Shown here piece by piece: positions 45,706 to 55,012 of a stretch of 64,000 nucleotides of DNA (positions are counted from its first letter, which is position 1; the number at the start of each line of letters is the position of its first letter). Below the pieces are notes generated by a model, which saw only the letters and a list, made by a program, of their open reading frames with translations, searched no databases and was not told the DNA's origin. The translations under genes were made by a program, and so were the position numbers. Source of the DNA: Paenibacillus sp. DMB5 (GTDB lineage: Bacteria; Bacillota; Bacilli; Paenibacillales; Paenibacillaceae); contig NZ_LRAC01000124.1 of assembly GCF_001517085.1 (NCBI RefSeq), positions 1-64,000 of the forward strand, given 5' to 3'.

Positions 45706-45983
45706 ATTCTGTGTTCCCTCCTGGATGTCTCTGTCTAATGACCCGTCCTCACATTCCAGTCTGTCCAGCTGCCGGACAGTCCTTGTTGATCGGCAATCCG
45801 AGTTATGCATTCCCCTCCTTCGTCCTGTATTTCTGGAATATGTATAGGCTTCATGCTGGGATGTGCCTATGTCTTTCGTGAGCACAGGCAGCTTTTGAAT
45901 TGCCGGGTATAACAGTAGCGCAGTTTTTCGTGCCTTGCATCCGTTATTTTCTGGTAACGGGAAACCGACTGCACCCTGTTTTA

Positions 45984-46021
45984 CTGAAAATTACCTGAAA
46001 TTTTCCTGAAAGTTAGCTGAA
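45984..46021. promoter_or_regulatory. four CTGAA direct repeats, 11-bp period
   Basis: CTGAA starts at 45984, 45995, 46006 and 46017, exactly 11 bp apart, with AT-rich fill (CTGAAAATTAC, CTGAAATTTTC, CTGAAAGTTAG). One repeat per helical turn is typical of an OmpR/PhoP-family regulator site. It lies between the putative GH3 promoter and the GH3 start. Confidence 0.45.
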
Positions 46022-46038
46022 TACCGCCGAAAACCGGG

Positions 46039-46086
46039 ACTATATTCCCTTGCAGTATCGTAACTTTATTGTAACCTTTTTGTAAC
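46039..46086 (-). promoter_or_regulatory. PhoP-box-like promoter upstream of GH3
   Basis: On the minus strand GTTACA (46081-46086), GTTACA (46070-46075) and GTTACG (46059-46064) are 11 bp apart, then 14 bases later TATAGT (46039-46044). B. subtilis PhoP boxes are TT(A/C/T)A(C/T)A repeats at this spacing just upstream of the -10. Binding is inferred. Confidence 0.5.
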
Positions 46087-46219
46087 TTTTAAGACTGAAG
46101 GATCATAAAAATAGGACCATATTAAATATCCAATAGAGGGTAAAATAGGGTATTAAACATGGAATTACCTCATCCTCATCCAAGTATTTACAGGGTTGCT
46201 ATAGATGCCGCTAATCTAA

Positions 46220-46405
46220 CTAAGTGGAAAAATGCCACCTAATTCTCCGTAAAACTGTGCTGCTGGGAATCTAATTGGAAAAACGACACTTAATTTCAGC
46301 GAAAATAGCTCCAGAACGATAAATCGTCCGCAATAGATGCTGTTTTTCCACCTAATAGCCGTAAAAGCCCGGGAATACCGAAATTAAGTGGCGAAAATCC
46401 AACTA
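46220..46405. repeat. 186-bp tetramer of 22-bp near-palindromes, inverted copy
   Basis: Units at 46220-46241, 46271-46292, 46333-46354 and 46384-46405: offsets 51, 62, 51, spacers 29, 40, 29, total 186 bp, the same as at 35304-35489. Read on the opposite strand, units and spacers align in order with that copy (for example TAGTTGGATTTTCGCC against TAGTTGGATATTCGCT for the outer unit). It lies in the 860-bp gap between the GH3 and LacI genes; the rest of that gap holds the repeats at 45984-46086 and a terminator. Confidence 0.8.
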
Positions 46406-46485
46406 ACCTCCTGGGCCTCCTCCCTCAATCATTGAGATCCCTGTAAAAGACCACACGTGATCCTGCCTGCCGGATAAAACAACGC

Positions 46486-46519
46486 AAAAAAACGGCGTTC
46501 CATTTCGGAACAGCCGTTT
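46486..46519 (-). terminator. terminator of the LacI gene
   Basis: On the minus strand AAACGGC-TGTTCC and GGAACGCCGTTT arms around GAAAT, followed by T7. Confidence 0.8.
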
Positions 46520-46564
46520 CTTACATTCTTTTCTTACATTAAAATGTATTCAAGCTGATTTCGT

Positions 46565-47626
46565 TTACTCCTGGAGAGATGCCTTCACCACGGAAGCACG
46601 CTGGATCAGCTGCGTCGACAGCAGAACATGCTCCGGTGTAATCTCAGGATTCTCGATTCTGCGCAATAGTACTTGGACTGCCCGGATGCCGATATCCGCC
46701 TTAGGGACACGGACGGTGGTCAGCTTGGGCTGCATCATTTCACACAGCGTCAAATCATCAAAGCCCACCACTGATACATCATCAGGACAGCGCAGGCCGA
46801 GGCGGTCCATCACACTCAGCACCTCAAAGGCGGTCAGATCATTGGCACAGAACAGAGAAGTGAGCGGCTGGCTGCCGGTAAGCTCTTTTTCCAGACTTTC
46901 GGGCAGCTCGGAGGATACGTACATTCCCGTTCCGCTGACGCCGATTCCCGGAATAACCGCCCCCTCAGCAGGCTCTGCCTGTTTTCGTGCAAAGTCTTCG
47001 ATTGCCTCCTGAAATCCCCGGTGTCTCTCCCGGAAGCTCCATGAGGTATTCTTGTCACCGACAAATCCCAGCCGCCGGTGCCCGTTCTCCAATAGATGTG
47101 TGGTAGCACGATAAGCACCCAGATAGTTGTTGGCCAGAATATGGTCGATCGTCGGGTCCATCAGATTGGCGTCCAGCATGACGAACGGAAAATGATTATC
47201 CTTCAGCAACTCTATGTAGCTCTCCGGCAGATGCCCCATGACAATGGCCCCGTCCACCTTTTTCTCCAGGATGCTCGTCGGCAATGCTTCCTTGGAGGTG
47301 AGGGTCAGGTCAATACTGGAGAGGATCATGCTGAACTTATGCTGATTAAGCTCCGATTCGATCCCCTGGAGCACCTTGCCCCAGTATTCAATATCATCCA
47401 GATAAGCGCGGGGCATCAGCACAGCAATATTCCCGGTCTGGGCCGCTGAAAATTTCATCCGGGCCAGCTTGACCCGGTAGCCCATCTCCTCGGCCTTTTT
47501 CCAGATATTCTCCTTAGTCAAATCGTTAACGCTGGGATCATTGGATAACGCTTTGGAGACCAGCGCTTTGGAGACATTTAGTTCGTCGGCAATTACCTGC
47601 AACGTAACCTTTTTCATATGAAGCAT
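46565..47626 (-). CDS. LacI-family transcriptional regulator
   Basis: 353 residues; ATG 47617 is an alternative start three codons in. The helix-turn-helix VTLQVIADELNVSKALVSKALS (about 5-28) and hinge helix are followed by a periplasmic-binding-like sensor (about 65-345: GNIAVLMPRAYL, VDGAIVMGHLP, GHRRLGFVGD, DVSVVGFDDL). It ends the mannan locus, behind the surface enzyme gene and its terminator, and is its likely sugar-responsive repressor. The effector is unknown. The AT-rich promoter just upstream carries TTTCAACATTTA, also found before the GH130 gene at 61314. Confidence 0.92.
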   Translation of the reverse strand: MLHMKKVTLQVIADELNVSKALVSKALSNDPSVNDLTKENIWKKAEEMGYRVKLARMKFSAAQTGNIAVLMPRAYLDDIEYWGKVLQGIESELNQHKFSMILSSIDLTLTSKEALPTSILEKKVDGAIVMGHLPESYIELLKDNHFPFVMLDANLMDPTIDHILANNYLGAYRATTHLLENGHRRLGFVGDKNTSWSFRERHRGFQEAIEDFARKQAEPAEGAVIPGIGVSGTGMYVSSELPESLEKELTGSQPLTSLFCANDLTAFEVLSVMDRLGLRCPDDVSVVGFDDLTLCEMMQPKLTTVRVPKADIGIRAVQVLLRRIENPEITPEHVLLSTQLIQRASVVKASLQE

Positions 47627-47708
47627 ATCCCACTTTCCGGAGAGTAGTTATTAGTTCGTTAGCTTAAAGTTATTCTGTTATATATAGCATAGCGCTTTAT
47701 TAAACAAA

Positions 47709-47720
47709 TTTCAACATTTA
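47709..47720. promoter_or_regulatory. shared 12-mer, candidate local operator
   Basis: TTTCAACATTTA, continuing to TTGAAC so that TTCAA and TTGAA form an inverted repeat; the identical 12-mer is at 62665-62676 before the GH130 gene. TTTCAACAT recurs at 61234. Confidence 0.35.
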
Positions 47721-47751
47721 TTGAACCAAATATTAATTTTTAATAAAAATA

Positions 47752-47788
47752 TAAAAACAGAGCAGACGCCGGCAGGCATCCGCTCTGA
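47752..47788 (-). terminator. terminator of the surface-enzyme gene
   Basis: On the minus strand CAGAGCGGATGCC-TGCC-GGCGTCTGCTCTG followed by TTTTT, 18 bases past the stop. Confidence 0.85.
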
Positions 47789-47805
47789 AAATCACTTCTT
47801 CTTAA

Positions 47806-50800
47806 TTATTGCTTCATTAAAAGGTAGATAAGCTGCACACTTTCTGCACGAGTTGCCTTCTCCTTAGGCAGGAAGAAACCGCCATTACTTCCGCTTACGA
47901 TTCCATCAGCTGTCAGCCTGGCAACGGCTTCTGCAGCCCATCCAGAAATGGCTGCACTGTCTTCGTATGAAGCGGCTGAAGGGATGCTTGTTACAACAGC
48001 CAAACCGCTCTGCCGCACGGCCCGTTCCGCCATCACAGCCATTTCCTCTCTGGAAATCAAAGCATCCGGGTCAAAATGGCCGCTGCTTCGGCCCTGCACA
48101 ATTCCGCGTTCAACGGCTGCCGCTATATAAGAGGCATACCATGAATCAGCGGAGACATCCGCGAAGCCGGAAGACGATTGTCCCGTCCAGCCATAGGCTC
48201 TGGCCAGCATCGCTACAAATTCAGCCCGGGTCACAGCACGCTGAGGGCTAAACAGCAAATCCCCAGTCCCTTTTACTACATGCTTGGCGCTTAGGGCTGT
48301 TATGGCCTGGTAAGCCCAATGCGCAGCTGGTACATCGCTGTAGGATTTACGGTACTCGAGCACCGCATATCTGCTGAAATGCTGCAAATCTGCAGTAATG
48401 TCTGCCGCTCCGGCACGACCGCCGGTGTACTCCGCAACTCCTTCCTCATTGATGTAGTAAATGCCCAGCAACTCACGGTTCACATTATTCCCTATTGGAA
48501 GCTCTACTTGAACCGGCTGATTAAACTGGCTTAGACTGTGTCCGCTGCCATCCGCCGCTTGAACTGTCAGACTGAAGTCATACATCAGTCCCGTGGCGTT
48601 CAGCTGAACGCCATTCACCGGTACGAGTGCCTGAAGTACCGAACTGTCTATGGACAATGTAATGGCCGCGCCAGCCCGCGCCTTTTGTTCCAGCATTTGT
48701 GTAAGCTGGCTGATTACCGCCTGAGGTAGCGTAAGCTTCACGTCCGGCGTAACAATCTGCACCGCCCTGCCGTCAAGCAGATCCGCAAGCTCTGCCGGCA
48801 ATACTGCTCCCTGATCGCTGCCCTCAATAACAATCGGTGTTGTCCCGTTCCCGGCCGCAGCTATTCTGCGGGTTAATTCCTCCAGGCTATGGGACAGTGG
48901 CCCTGTAGTTGGCGCCGCACTGGCAGAAGGCGATGCTGTTGGAGCTGTGCCGGTTCCTCCCGGCAGTGCAGGCGGTTCCGGCGACGGCGAAGCGGCCGCC
49001 GTTGGCCCTGGCACTGGCGTCCCCTCCGGTGTTGCCGTCGCATCCGGCGCAGGTGTTGCCGTAGGTGTCGCTGTCGGCTCCGGTGTTGCCGTAGGCGTTG
49101 CTGTTGCCGTAGGCGTTGCTGTCGGCTCCGGCGTCGGCGCCACTGTTGGTGTCGGCGTAGGCTCCGATCCGCCCGGCAGATCGCCGGTGCGGACCAGCTC
49201 GGTATCCTCAACAGCGAGCCAGTTGCCGCCGAGATCCTTGGAGTGGAAGCCGGCCACTACCTTACCGTCCTTCACTTCAATGCCCGGAATTCTTACATAG
49301 GACCAGGTACCGGTGCCTGTCGGAATCGCTGCCTTCAGCGTTTCACCGCCTGCTGCAGCCGTCATTTCCACAACCTGCTGCCCGCCCTTGGATTTGGTCC
49401 AGGCCCGCAGCTCATAAATACCGGCCGGAAGATCCTCCGCCTGCTGTGAAGTGGTTACCTCATAGTCACCGGCGTTCCAGTGCACAAGCCGGTAAGCGCC
49501 GGTCCGGACATCTGTTGCTTCCAACTTGACTGTACCGTCCGTAACGTCCGCACCCGCCGCATCCTTGTGCGTCCATTGCTGCGGCAGAAGCGGCCAGGCA
49601 GCAGCATCAATCACTTCATCAAAGCTTGGATTCAGCAGATAATTATACAGCGCAGGCTGCGTACCGTCTTCGGTATACGGATTGTTTGCTACATTCACCT
49701 CAACTGTGTGGCTGTCAGTCTTCACAGCTGTTCCATTGTACAGCTCGATTGAGGCTGTAATCTCACGCGTCCCGTTCGCCAGCCTCGAAGTCGAGTAAGA
49801 CCATGTGCCGTCGCTTTTTACAGGGGCATAAAATACCTGCTTTCCGGCATGAATGGAAATATACTCTGCTCCTGCTGCACTACCATGGATCGTATACGGC
49901 AGGCTAGTAATTTCCTTGTCCGTTTTATCTATCGTTACACTACCGCTCTGCAGCCGGCTGGTGAAATCCGCACCATTAATATCATCAATGTACATCGTAC
50001 CCGATGAGGCAACAGATTCAGCAGATGCTCCAAGATAGAAGGACACCGTCGAAATATTATGTCTGGTATCTGGACGGGCAGTCTGGTCACTGCTGTACCA
50101 GCTTGGGAATCGGAAGTCATCAAAAGGAACATACATGATCCGCGGCTCCGTCCCTTTCACAATCGCCTTGGTCTCCCAGAACTTTCCGCCGGCGTCGGAG
50201 AACTGGATTGCCAGTTCATTATTCGAGCCGTCCGGCTGGAGCCAGAAGCTGAAGCCGTCATAGCCTTCAAGGTTCAGGAAGTCGGGGCTGAAGCTGCCAC
50301 CCGCATAACCCGGACCGGAGAAATTATAATCAATTTTCAGACCATAGCTGCCTTCCGATTTATGTCCTGCATCAAGCGAAACCTCGAAGGCGCCTCCTCC
50401 GGTATTGCGGGCAAAAGCTTTTTGCAGCAAGGCGTTGTAACCGCCATAGCCTTCGAAATTGTCCAGCTTGGCCGCATTGGCAAACCGGATGTCGTCCACA
50501 GTTACCGAACCGGCCGCAGGGGAACCGTCTGCCCGCTCAATAATCATCGAGAACTGAACAATGTCACTCCAGTCCGCTTCACCCTGTCCCGCACTGCGTC
50601 TGATTTCTACTGTTCTGCCCTCCGTACCGCTAACCGGCACTTCGGCATCCCATACCTTGCCGTCCTGTGCAGTCAGCCGGAAAATAAGCTTGGCCGCTGA
50701 GCCGTCGCCCTTCACCCAGGCATGCAGGGCATCAAACGCTGACAGATTAGCATGCTCCAGTACTCTTCCTGTCCCAGCAGCGCCATACTGCCCGAAGTCA

Positions 50801-53800
50801 TAGGACAATTTAACGCCATAGCTTCCGTCATTTTTATTGGCTGTATCCAGCGACACCAAAAGTGCACCTGCCCCCGGCAGAGCCGTGTAGCGGGCGGCAA
50901 TATTGCTGTTCAGACCGTAATCATATTCCCCGTCCTCCATAACATTTACCGGAGGCTTATCGGTCAGCGGGATACTGTTCGTACCGTAGCCGATTTCCGC
51001 CAGCGCGATGCCCGGCGTCTCTGCGACACTGGAGGCCGGATAGACAGCCTTGATATAACGTGTTGAAGCCGGAACAGCGAAGTCGGTGTAGATCACTTTT
51101 TTCCAGTTATCTGAAACCGGACTTTCACTGACTGCAGGCGATACTGCAGCATAATTCTCACCATCTATAGAAGCACAGAAGCTTAGACGGTCTCCCGTAT
51201 TTGCATAGGTAGTGAACCGATAAGCATTCACATCACCGCTCACTCCATATACAACCGAGCCTTCACCGCTGCCGTTGTTGACCAGCACAGCCTTATTCTC
51301 CGTATCAGCCGAGCCTTCCTTCAGCGTCAGGCTGCCTGACTTCACCGGAGCACTGTCAAACGTGCTGTCCACGACAAAGCCGTTCTTTTGCAGCACCGGC
51401 AGTGCTTTATACCCGCTTCCGTCATAATGATACATCAGCTGCACCTTATCGAGCTGGACCGTATTGCTGCCGGGAATACGGAATTTAATAAACCGGATAC
51501 CGGCCGGCAGCTGATCAGCTGTGTAGTTACCACCGGACAGCGAAGGCTGAATTTCCTTATAGGTAACGCCATCCTCCGAAATAAACCAGCCGATGCTTCC
51601 GCTGCCTGCGGCCGAAATACTGATGCTGCTCAGCGGCACAGGTGAGCCGTACACCAGAAAGCCCGGAGCTGCCGTTGAGACATAGGCTTTGTAGCCGATT
51701 CCAAGCTCATTACCGTCCGGCGAGCTGGTCAATACATTGGAGGAGCTGTCATACATGTATACCTTGCGCTTCTCCGTATCGTTATAGAGCAGACTCAGCT
51801 CATCCGTGATCACATGCTGCGCAGAGGTGGTCACAATATTGGACCATTCCGATACCCCCGACTCATTTACGCCGCGGACCCGGTACGAATAACTAACTCC
51901 GCTTAGCGCCCGCTCATCGTGGAAGGCTGGCGTACCCGCCCGGCCGCCGTCCGAGAAATCACTGGTTACGGTTGTCCAGTTCTGGCCGTCCTCAGAGCGC
52001 TGCACCTCATATCCCGAAGCCCCGACTGAGCCCTGCCAGCGGATGTCCGCGACCGAAGTAACCGGGAACAGGACCGGCGGATTGGCCGGAGCCGGAATGG
52101 CCGGCACAGCCGAAGTCTTGCCTTTATCGTTTTTCTTCATATAATAGGCGTATTTATATACTGTATGGATAATGGCAGTTTCACTGTAGTAATCACCGGA
52201 GGAAAAGCCCGGCCAGTGATAGGAGGCCCAGTTGCCCGGGTTCTCATCATGCCAGAAAAACCCGCCATCCTCCTTGTGCGGACGCAGCGACCAGATCATA
52301 ATGCCGCTGCTGCCATTTTGCAGCGCCGCATTAAACAGCGCCTCTACCGGAGCCTGTGTAGTATACAGGCCGAATTCACCAAGAATGTATGGCTTCTTGC
52401 CCTTGGCCATTTCCCGGTCGGCGTTGATTTTATCAATAAAGTTGCCGGTATAGAAATGGTTGCCGACGATGTCGATATTGGCATCACTCAGCGAATCCGC
52501 ATGCACGGCGAACCGTCCATCCAGCAGCAGCTGTGACGGCTGCTCCTCTTCCTTAATGTAACGGGCGATTTCGGTGGTCCAGGATTGCGGGAATTTTTCC
52601 TGGTTGTAGCCCCCCAGCTCATTGCCCGTTTCCCAGGCGAGAATTGCCTTATCTTCTTTATAAGGTACCCCCGTGATGGTATTGACCCGGTTCATCATAT
52701 AATGAATAACCTGCTTGAAATCCGAAATGACCAGCGGATCGGTGTAGAACTTCCAGGCATCCTCGTCACTGGCCGCTTCGCCGCTGATCGTGCCCGGATA
52801 ACGGAAATTGACATAGCTTTCGATGCCGCCTTCCCACTGCCACTGGTCCACAAACGGAATGATCAGCCGCACGCCGTACTGGTTAGCCAGTGCCAGCAGA
52901 TTATCCAGCTTGCGGAACCCGGCTTCATTGAACTGCATTACGCCGTTCTCATCCGGCCCCAGCACCAGCGCATAGCCGGCATTCGTATTATCATAACGTT
53001 TGACCGGAGGAATATAGGTACGGGTTACCTGACCGCCCATCTCAGAGAGCGTCCGGATAGCATCCTCCTGGGAGAAGTCCGGATCACGCATACCGCCCGG
53101 ATAGTTCATCGAAGCGAACCGGAAGACCTGATTACCGTCCATAAGCTGGTCTCCGTTTACCGTGACAAAATGCTCAAATACTGAATCCTGCATACCGGCC
53201 GCGTCAACCCTGACCGGCTCACTCTGCACCGGACTGCCGAATTTACCCGAAGCATCGACCGGCGTCACTTCGAATTTGATATAGGCCTTGCTATGCGAAC
53301 GCTGCAGCACCAGCTCTTTGGCTTCTGCACCGTCAATCGGCAGATATGGACCGTCTTCCGTGCTGCTCAGCAGCCAGCGGTAAACCGAACTTCCCTCCGG
53401 GGAACCGGAGGCACTGCTGTATTGATAGCTGCCGGTCAGCGTTCTGCCGATCTCCGGCGTTCCATCAATCACAGCCTGGCCCGCCGTGATGCCTTCATCT
53501 TTTCCGAGAATGGCAGCGAGCTTATCCGCCAGCTTCACATGGGCGCTCTCATTCGGATGGGTGCCGTCGATATAATCTGCATCCGAGAGCCAGCCTGTTG
53601 TATCAATATAATGCACCTTGCTGTCGCCGGCTGCCTGGCGGACAGTTACAGCAGCCTGGGTTTCTGCTGCATATACTCCGTTGAACAGGCGCTGCGCGTA
53701 AAGCTCAGCATTCGGGTACTTGGTGCGGATTCCGGCCAGAAACTCCGTGTAAGCCGACTGATACATATCTGAGGGCACATTGAAGTTTTTATCATTTGTC

Positions 53801-54993
53801 CCCACATTGATTACGACCATGTCCGGCTCAGGACCGGAGAAGTCATACGCTGTATCGTCGCCGGAATCGGCATTTTTCAGCTTGAAAAACTGCTTGCTGA
53901 GTCCCGCCTTATTGGCAATATAGCTGCCGCCGGACCACTGGTCCACCAGCCCCATGCCGGACTGGGCAATCTGTGTATGCTCGTATCCTAGCTTTTCTGC
54001 CGCCAGCCAGCCATAGTCGGACAGAGCCTGCTTGGGCAGCAGGTAGCCAGCAATGATAGAAGCGCCCGTGAATTCAATCGTCTTGGCTCCCACCGGCGGA
54101 GCCCCTACGGAAGCGCCTTCATCTATGATCAGCCCTTTGAAGGTCAGAGACTGATCCGTATAGGGAGTTGCTACCATAAGCGTATGTGTCCCCGGAGACA
54201 ACGGAACCGGTGTGAGATCAACCGTACCGTTCACACTGGTATAGTGACGCTCCACCCCGTCAATGATCGCATAGAAGCTCACACTGGACCCGACGTTCAG
54301 CTTAACCGTTGTTCCGGTAAAATTAACCTTGAAATAAGTACCTCCCCAGGAGGTTGAATAAGCAGAGGCATCACGGGTATCCCACCGCCCGAAGTAACGG
54401 ATGTCCGGATGATCCGGCAATATATTGGCCATTTCAGACTCTCCAGTCTTTACTTTCTCCAATGCTACTTCATCAAAGTATACCGTACCCGTAGCTTTCA
54501 GCACAACCCGGACGGACGTATGATTACCACTGTTAAAAGAAGTCTGGTACAGCTTCCAATCTCCGCTGGCGTCCGTCGCCGTCAGATCCTGGATGGCCGT
54601 GTTGGAGCTGTCGGCCGAGGCAACCCGGTATTGCAGGATAGCTGCTGCATTCTCCGTTTTGGCATAAAAGCTTAAACGGTAGTCCGTACCCGCCTCCACT
54701 GCAAGCGGGAGCTGCCGCACATAAGGGTAGCTGCTGTCACCCTGAATCTTCAGCGAATAGCTTCCGCTTTTGTACACATCGCCCGTTACGGTTGTTCTGG
54801 TTTCACTTCCCGACTCCCACGGGGCAAGCTTGCCGCTCTCGAAGTCTCCGTTTACAATCAGATTGCTGACATCAGCCCCCGCAGCCTGCACACGGTTATC
54901 CTGCAATGGCACTACCAGACTGGCCAGCATAGAGACAATCATCAGCATGGTTAACCCACGCTGAATGAAGGTTCTGCCCGAACGATGATTCAT
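47806..54993 (-). CDS. giant SLH-anchored SGNH esterase/GH5 mannan-degrading surface protein
   Basis: 2395 residues. Order: signal peptide (1-38); CBM4/9-like module (40-185); CE2-type jelly-roll (195-300) and SGNH esterase (303-497: GAS at 310-312 as the variant block I, INVGTN 395-400, DGTH 476-479); Ig-like domain (503-595); GH5 barrel (605-955) with acid/base Glu792 (WETGNE) and nucleophile Glu873 (LGEFGLY); Fn3 (965-1060); discoidin-like modules (1065-1340); two CBM11-like modules (1345-1675); Ig-like; CBM4/9-like (1780-1935); Pro/Thr linker (1944-2035); an unknown domain (2035-2210); three SLH repeats (2217-2394) that bind the wall. It would deacetylate and cut beta-mannan at the cell surface. 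Mannanase specificity is inferred from the GH5 relative and GH130 neighbours. Confidence 0.88.
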   Translation of the reverse strand: MNHRSGRTFIQRGLTMLMIVSMLASLVVPLQDNRVQAAGADVSNLIVNGDFESGKLAPWESGSETRTTVTGDVYKSGSYSLKIQGDSSYPYVRQLPLAVEAGTDYRLSFYAKTENAAAILQYRVASADSSNTAIQDLTATDASGDWKLYQTSFNSGNHTSVRVVLKATGTVYFDEVALEKVKTGESEMANILPDHPDIRYFGRWDTRDASAYSTSWGGTYFKVNFTGTTVKLNVGSSVSFYAIIDGVERHYTSVNGTVDLTPVPLSPGTHTLMVATPYTDQSLTFKGLIIDEGASVGAPPVGAKTIEFTGASIIAGYLLPKQALSDYGWLAAEKLGYEHTQIAQSGMGLVDQWSGGSYIANKAGLSKQFFKLKNADSGDDTAYDFSGPEPDMVVINVGTNDKNFNVPSDMYQSAYTEFLAGIRTKYPNAELYAQRLFNGVYAAETQAAVTVRQAAGDSKVHYIDTTGWLSDADYIDGTHPNESAHVKLADKLAAILGKDEGITAGQAVIDGTPEIGRTLTGSYQYSSASGSPEGSSVYRWLLSSTEDGPYLPIDGAEAKELVLQRSHSKAYIKFEVTPVDASGKFGSPVQSEPVRVDAAGMQDSVFEHFVTVNGDQLMDGNQVFRFASMNYPGGMRDPDFSQEDAIRTLSEMGGQVTRTYIPPVKRYDNTNAGYALVLGPDENGVMQFNEAGFRKLDNLLALANQYGVRLIIPFVDQWQWEGGIESYVNFRYPGTISGEAASDEDAWKFYTDPLVISDFKQVIHYMMNRVNTITGVPYKEDKAILAWETGNELGGYNQEKFPQSWTTEIARYIKEEEQPSQLLLDGRFAVHADSLSDANIDIVGNHFYTGNFIDKINADREMAKGKKPYILGEFGLYTTQAPVEALFNAALQNGSSGIMIWSLRPHKEDGGFFWHDENPGNWASYHWPGFSSGDYYSETAIIHTVYKYAYYMKKNDKGKTSAVPAIPAPANPPVLFPVTSVADIRWQGSVGASGYEVQRSEDGQNWTTVTSDFSDGGRAGTPAFHDERALSGVSYSYRVRGVNESGVSEWSNIVTTSAQHVITDELSLLYNDTEKRKVYMYDSSSNVLTSSPDGNELGIGYKAYVSTAAPGFLVYGSPVPLSSISISAAGSGSIGWFISEDGVTYKEIQPSLSGGNYTADQLPAGIRFIKFRIPGSNTVQLDKVQLMYHYDGSGYKALPVLQKNGFVVDSTFDSAPVKSGSLTLKEGSADTENKAVLVNNGSGEGSVVYGVSGDVNAYRFTTYANTGDRLSFCASIDGENYAAVSPAVSESPVSDNWKKVIYTDFAVPASTRYIKAVYPASSVAETPGIALAEIGYGTNSIPLTDKPPVNVMEDGEYDYGLNSNIAARYTALPGAGALLVSLDTANKNDGSYGVKLSYDFGQYGAAGTGRVLEHANLSAFDALHAWVKGDGSAAKLIFRLTAQDGKVWDAEVPVSGTEGRTVEIRRSAGQGEADWSDIVQFSMIIERADGSPAAGSVTVDDIRFANAAKLDNFEGYGGYNALLQKAFARNTGGGAFEVSLDAGHKSEGSYGLKIDYNFSGPGYAGGSFSPDFLNLEGYDGFSFWLQPDGSNNELAIQFSDAGGKFWETKAIVKGTEPRIMYVPFDDFRFPSWYSSDQTARPDTRHNISTVSFYLGASAESVASSGTMYIDDINGADFTSRLQSGSVTIDKTDKEITSLPYTIHGSAAGAEYISIHAGKQVFYAPVKSDGTWSYSTSRLANGTREITASIELYNGTAVKTDSHTVEVNVANNPYTEDGTQPALYNYLLNPSFDEVIDAAAWPLLPQQWTHKDAAGADVTDGTVKLEATDVRTGAYRLVHWNAGDYEVTTSQQAEDLPAGIYELRAWTKSKGGQQVVEMTAAAGGETLKAAIPTGTGTWSYVRIPGIEVKDGKVVAGFHSKDLGGNWLAVEDTELVRTGDLPGGSEPTPTPTVAPTPEPTATPTATATPTATPEPTATPTATPAPDATATPEGTPVPGPTAAASPSPEPPALPGGTGTAPTASPSASAAPTTGPLSHSLEELTRRIAAAGNGTTPIVIEGSDQGAVLPAELADLLDGRAVQIVTPDVKLTLPQAVISQLTQMLEQKARAGAAITLSIDSSVLQALVPVNGVQLNATGLMYDFSLTVQAADGSGHSLSQFNQPVQVELPIGNNVNRELLGIYYINEEGVAEYTGGRAGAADITADLQHFSRYAVLEYRKSYSDVPAAHWAYQAITALSAKHVVKGTGDLLFSPQRAVTRAEFVAMLARAYGWTGQSSSGFADVSADSWYASYIAAAVERGIVQGRSSGHFDPDALISREEMAVMAERAVRQSGLAVVTSIPSAASYEDSAAISGWAAEAVARLTADGIVSGSNGGFFLPKEKATRAESVQLIYLLMKQ

Positions 54994-55012
54994 AATCCGC
55001 CTCCTCCTTCTA

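Noticed and set aside
48873..49449. Arg- or Gly/Val-rich open frames in the low-complexity stretch
   Set aside because: They are other-frame readings of the Pro/Thr-rich linker of the giant surface protein.
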